Positions 60,901 through 64,000 of a stretch of 64,000 nt of DNA are shown in pieces (position 1 is the first letter of the stretch; every line of letters starts with the position of its first letter). This DNA comes from Sipunculus nudus (lineage: Eukaryota; Annelida; Sipuncula; Golfingiida; Sipunculidae). The notes below the pieces were generated by a model. The model did not search any database. It was not told the origin of the DNA and saw only the letters and a list, made by a program, of their open reading frames with translations. The stretch covers positions 56,119,953 to 56,183,952 of the forward strand of contig CM049311.1 of assembly GCA_026874595.1 (NCBI GenBank), written 5' to 3'. The translations under genes and the position numbers were made by a program.

Positions 60901-61258
60901 TTAATTACAATATCCCGCGCCCATGTTCAAGGCCACATATGACACATGGTCCATGAAATCGATCTCAGCGCCGAGAGAGATAACTCTCCTTCCAACGGGC
61001 AGTTTACATGGTAATTTGGCATCTTTGTAACGGTGAATCAGTTGAATAACTCCGACAATACCATGCTCAATGAAGTTAGATTGGGATAATATAGATTGGA
61101 GTGTCAACGTTAACTGCAGCTGCTTTCAGGATATTCCTTAAAAGCTCTGTCCCAAACACGATAATACAAAACGACGGAGAGGCAGTGGGTGATGTATTAA
61201 GAACAGAAATAAAGAGTCCAGGTAACAGCGGATCGACAAATGGACAGGACGTACACAT
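60901..61258 (-). other. Coding-like but frame-ambiguous block
   Basis: Two minus-strand frames overlap at 61,076-61,107. The upstream one reads CTSCPFVDPLLPGLFISVLN and on to NILKAAAVNVDTPIYI; the downstream one reads FIEHGIVGVIQLIHRYKDAK and VGRRVISLGAEIDFMDHVSY to a stop at 60,901. The plus strand over 61,101-61,283 is open too (LTAAAFRIFLKSSVPNTIIQ) with a donor-like CCAG|GTAACA near 61,221. Composition suggests real or formerly real coding, but strand and frame are unresolved. No family is recognised. Confidence 0.25.
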
Positions 61259-62554
61259 AAGGTTTCACATATCGTTTATGTGACAATGTTCGTGAACTTT
61301 TTTTCCGTTCACATGTTACCATTGCCTGATTTGATTATTTGATTATTCTTTGAGTGTTAGTAGGAGATTATCATTTTGAGACGGTAAATGCTGCTGTAGA
61401 CCCTTGACGTAGAATTTTGAAATGTTCAGCCTCTTGGGTTATTTTCGAGGTCTGTTGCGGTGTGCATACGACGACCTATGACTGTATCACAATACCCGAA
61501 CAATTTGTAATACTTTCTGGTATTCTGAGGTCCTCAGAATTGAAGAAATTGTCTACAATAGTCCCACGATAACCTTATCTTTAACTCCGACGAATGTTCC
61601 GCAATCCTACGTCCTTTTTATGACTATCCCAAGTAAATCATGCATACGACACTCTCAATCGTGAAAATCTTGTATGCTCGATCCCCTGGCTATACACACT
61701 GAACTGGCTTGCTACCTTTGCTGTCGTTGGGTTAGTGTGCGAAAGTCTGCAGAAACCGAGCATCCAGGACTGTCACGTGACTACTTCATTGTCCTACGAC
61801 AGTCGTGGAGTTCTCACGAGACTTCCATTGGAATTGTACATCGACACTCTTAACCTATTTTCCCGCGTCAGATGTAAAGCACATATAGTTATTGTTACAT
61901 ATGTCTGTTTTATTGTGAGCTGTTGACATGACTCTTTTATTGTGCGCTGTTGACATTCTGATTCGTGTTTGGCTCAAGCCCTGGCGTTGCTATGCTACAA
62001 CTTTCCTTGTTCTAGCTGGCCGGGTGCGGCCCACGTGTAAACACAGCGGTAATGCTAGTCTGGGGCTTTCTCGCCTCGCCTGGTCACGACTACGGGATCT
62101 GTTAAATAAGGTTCCGTAACATTATATACCATAAACTTTCAAGCCCGTCTACAAAAACCCACATCAATCCCGTCTGTCGAAGCCCCGCATTTAAAGCATA
62201 CGACAAAAATTAAGTCGTAGGTTGCTTGGAAAGGGCCGTTGGAGGGTGTCCCTGCACAGGACATTAGTTCGACGGCTGTCAAATGAGCGCTCGGAGCTAT
62301 GAGCTTACGCCCTGTAACACGACTTCATTTTGGCTATATAATTTCAAATAACTTGCAAGTCGTAAAAAAACGGCTGAATCTTACTGAGCAGGAAACCTTT
62401 GACTGTCAATATGAGTCAAACGATGTTTCAACAGTTTAAGATTTATAATTTTTAATAAGTGTTGAATTGTTAATAAAAGGTTATACCTCCTGACGCTACA
62501 TTGTAGTAAGTGAACGTGTAACGTTTGACTCATTTCCGGTTATTACTCTCCTAT

Positions 62555-63106
62555 AGCCTCGGTCACAACCCGCTGCGGTCACCGCAAACCGTAGAGTACC
62601 GTGCGGTTTTGGTGACCGCAGGAATACTTAAGCCTCGGTCACAACCCGCTGCGGTCACCGCACACCGTAGATCACCGTTCAGTTTTTGAAACCACAGGAA
62701 TACTTATGCGGCCGACGTGCGGAACGGCAAGGTGTCTTCCTTATTCTCACGGCCATCGCACGGTACATTAAGCTAACCCTGCGGACGCCGCAAGCTAACC
62801 TTGCGGAAGCCGCAAAGACTCCTTACGACAGCCGCAGGTGCACCGTACGTCTCTCGGGTAGCCGAGTAGGCGTTAAAAATCGCACGGGCATCCTACGACA
62901 TCCATACGTCTATTGTACGGTGCCCGTACGGAGTCCGTAGGTGGCTGCCTGACGCATGGCCGCCGCATCAACTTATGTCAGTTACGTACGGTCGTTGCAG
63001 AGACCCCGCGGCCTCTGAAAAAACGCACGGTTGCCGTGCATCTACCGCACGGAATAGCCCAACACCTTCGCCGTACGGCGACCGTATCCCGGTTGTGACC
63101 GAGGCT
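62555..63106. mobile_element. GC-rich MITE with AGCCTCGGTCACAACC ends
   Basis: Left end AGCCTCGGTCACAACCCG and right end CCGGTTGTGACCGAGGCT are nearly perfect inverted repeats flanked by TAT on both sides. The first 76 bases are tandemly doubled (62,555-62,630 and 62,631-62,706), so the left terminus appears twice. The first unit also carries a perfect 11-base hairpin stem (CTGCGGTCACC / GGTGACCGCAG). The interior repeats CGTACGG and CCGCACGG words and is far richer in GC than the flanks. The frames over it are not convincing genes. Confidence 0.75.
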
Positions 63107-63208
63107 TATCAGCTACGTTATTCCGGATATAGGTATTAGATTAGGTAGATTCTATAAAGTCATTATAATATAATTTTTGTATACTATATAGAACAACAGG
63201 GGATGGGG

Positions 63209-63282
63209 ACACATATTAGCTCAGTGGTAGAGCATACGACCGGCATTCGGAAAGGGGATGGGTTCGATTCCGTTCCGGGGTA
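63209..63282 (+). other. tRNA-like sequence or SINE head, probably not a functional tRNA
   Basis: The A box TAGCTCAGTGGTAGAGC (63,217-63,233) and B box GGGTTCGATTCC (63,260-63,271) are near consensus, and the D stem GCTC/GAGC pairs. The anticodon stem has one mismatch and the loop reads CCGGCAT with C instead of T at position 33. The T stem has two mismatches and the acceptor ends do not pair. It is therefore a tRNA pseudogene or the head of a SINE. Confidence 0.6.
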
Positions 63283-64000
63283 ATCCGACCTTTATCTGTG
63301 TATTCTTGTTCTATATCTCTGTATGGCTATTCGTACATCTTTGTTTACTATTTGACGAAGCTGTTGTAAACCAGCGCTGGGATATGTTGATAATAATGAC
63401 GTGTCAGTTTGTTTAAATCAATTTGGCCTGAATGCCTTGTTGGTTGTCATTTACAATTATAGTCACATGATAATGAACAAGCTTGATCAATGTATTGAGA
63501 AATGTTTCTGTAACCAATATATATTAATACTTAAAAAAGGATGCTTTTAAAATTACAATATAGTCTCACAGAGAACTCATATGTTATTTGATTTTAAATA
63601 CTAGAAATTACTAGAAATTCACTAGAGAAAGTCACTAGAAATAAGTGACAGATACTTTATTTATTAATTTGATAAACGTCATTTTAATTATATTTATAAG
63701 CAAACAAAACGTCAGTTTCAAGAAATATTACATCACAGCTATATCATAACGATCCACACTGACAGTCCAGTCACCACCATCGGAGCTTCAAATAAGGCGC
63801 CATAAACAGGTTTTAACAAGCTCTCTCTAACGACCACTTTCACAATACTGTGACAGACGTGTCGGACATGCTTATAGTGACGCGGATAGTGGTGAGCCCT
63901 GTGACCCGGAACAAGTGGATTGAGTTTGATCTGCTTTGTCTAGTCAGTATCCGTACTCCCCACATCAAACTCACAATCAGACTCACGTGTCACGTTATTA

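Noticed and set aside
62686-63098. 84- and 61-codon arginine-rich frames in GC-rich DNA
   Set aside because: They lie inside a MITE with clear inverted ends and reflect its CGTACGG/CCGCACGG word repeats.
1-64000. CRISPR arrays, operons, prokaryotic promoters or prophage
   Set aside because: No regular spacer-repeat arrays and no bacterial gene organisation; the DNA is clearly from an animal-type genome.

Overview
This is 64 kb of AT-rich, intron- and repeat-rich eukaryotic DNA. It has no operons, Shine-Dalgarno sites or densely packed genes. Several features suggest a lophotrochozoan animal, most likely a bivalve mollusc: tRNA-headed SINE fragments from at least two families, TA-flanked MITEs, clustered AGGTCA repeats, long poly-G tracts, and an intact GT92 (DUF23) glycosyltransferase reading frame. 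The species assignment is inference. Only one long protein-coding gene is certain.

Layout. (1) 1-12,200 is copy A of a large segmental duplication; it runs off the left edge of the window. (2) 12,201-34,993 is single-copy in this window. It carries the GT92 gene (14,990-16,402, + strand), a TTCA-type low-complexity block between inverted-repeat arms (about 18,811-20,284), members of two dispersed-repeat families, a SINE, and a few weak candidate exons. (3) 34,994-35,218 is an 11-bp degenerate minisatellite; its distal part is also the first ~99 bases of copy A. (4) 35,120-47,333 is copy B, collinear with copy A at an offset of about 35.12-35.14 kb. In the stretches compared by eye it differs by roughly one or two changes per 100 bases, plus small indels. 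Copy B ends exactly where a 50-bp-period minisatellite starts (47,321-47,538). (5) 47,334-64,000 is single-copy in this window. It holds several MITEs (50.3, 59.0 and 62.6 kb), a SINE (50.9 kb), the 3' end of a LINE reverse-transcriptase ORF (58.3 kb), a tRNA-like sequence (63.2 kb) and unassigned coding-like stretches near 53.3, 55.6, 56.3-57.0 and 60.9-61.3 kb.

Each duplicated segment contains, in order: a decayed pogo/Tigger-like element with a helix-turn-helix remnant, a + strand SINE, two ~680-bp inverted arms around a ~2.8-kb centre, and a second SINE of the same family in inverse orientation. These were all present before the duplication. The arrangement A-X-A', with minisatellites at both edges, is the most striking property of the window. 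It is either a recent segmental duplication or an uncollapsed-haplotype assembly artefact, and the sequence alone cannot decide.

Most open frames of 60-180 codons here are chance or low-complexity frames, and many begin at TTG or GTG. The GT92 product is predicted to be a Golgi type II membrane enzyme. No gene cluster or pathway can be reconstructed from this window.
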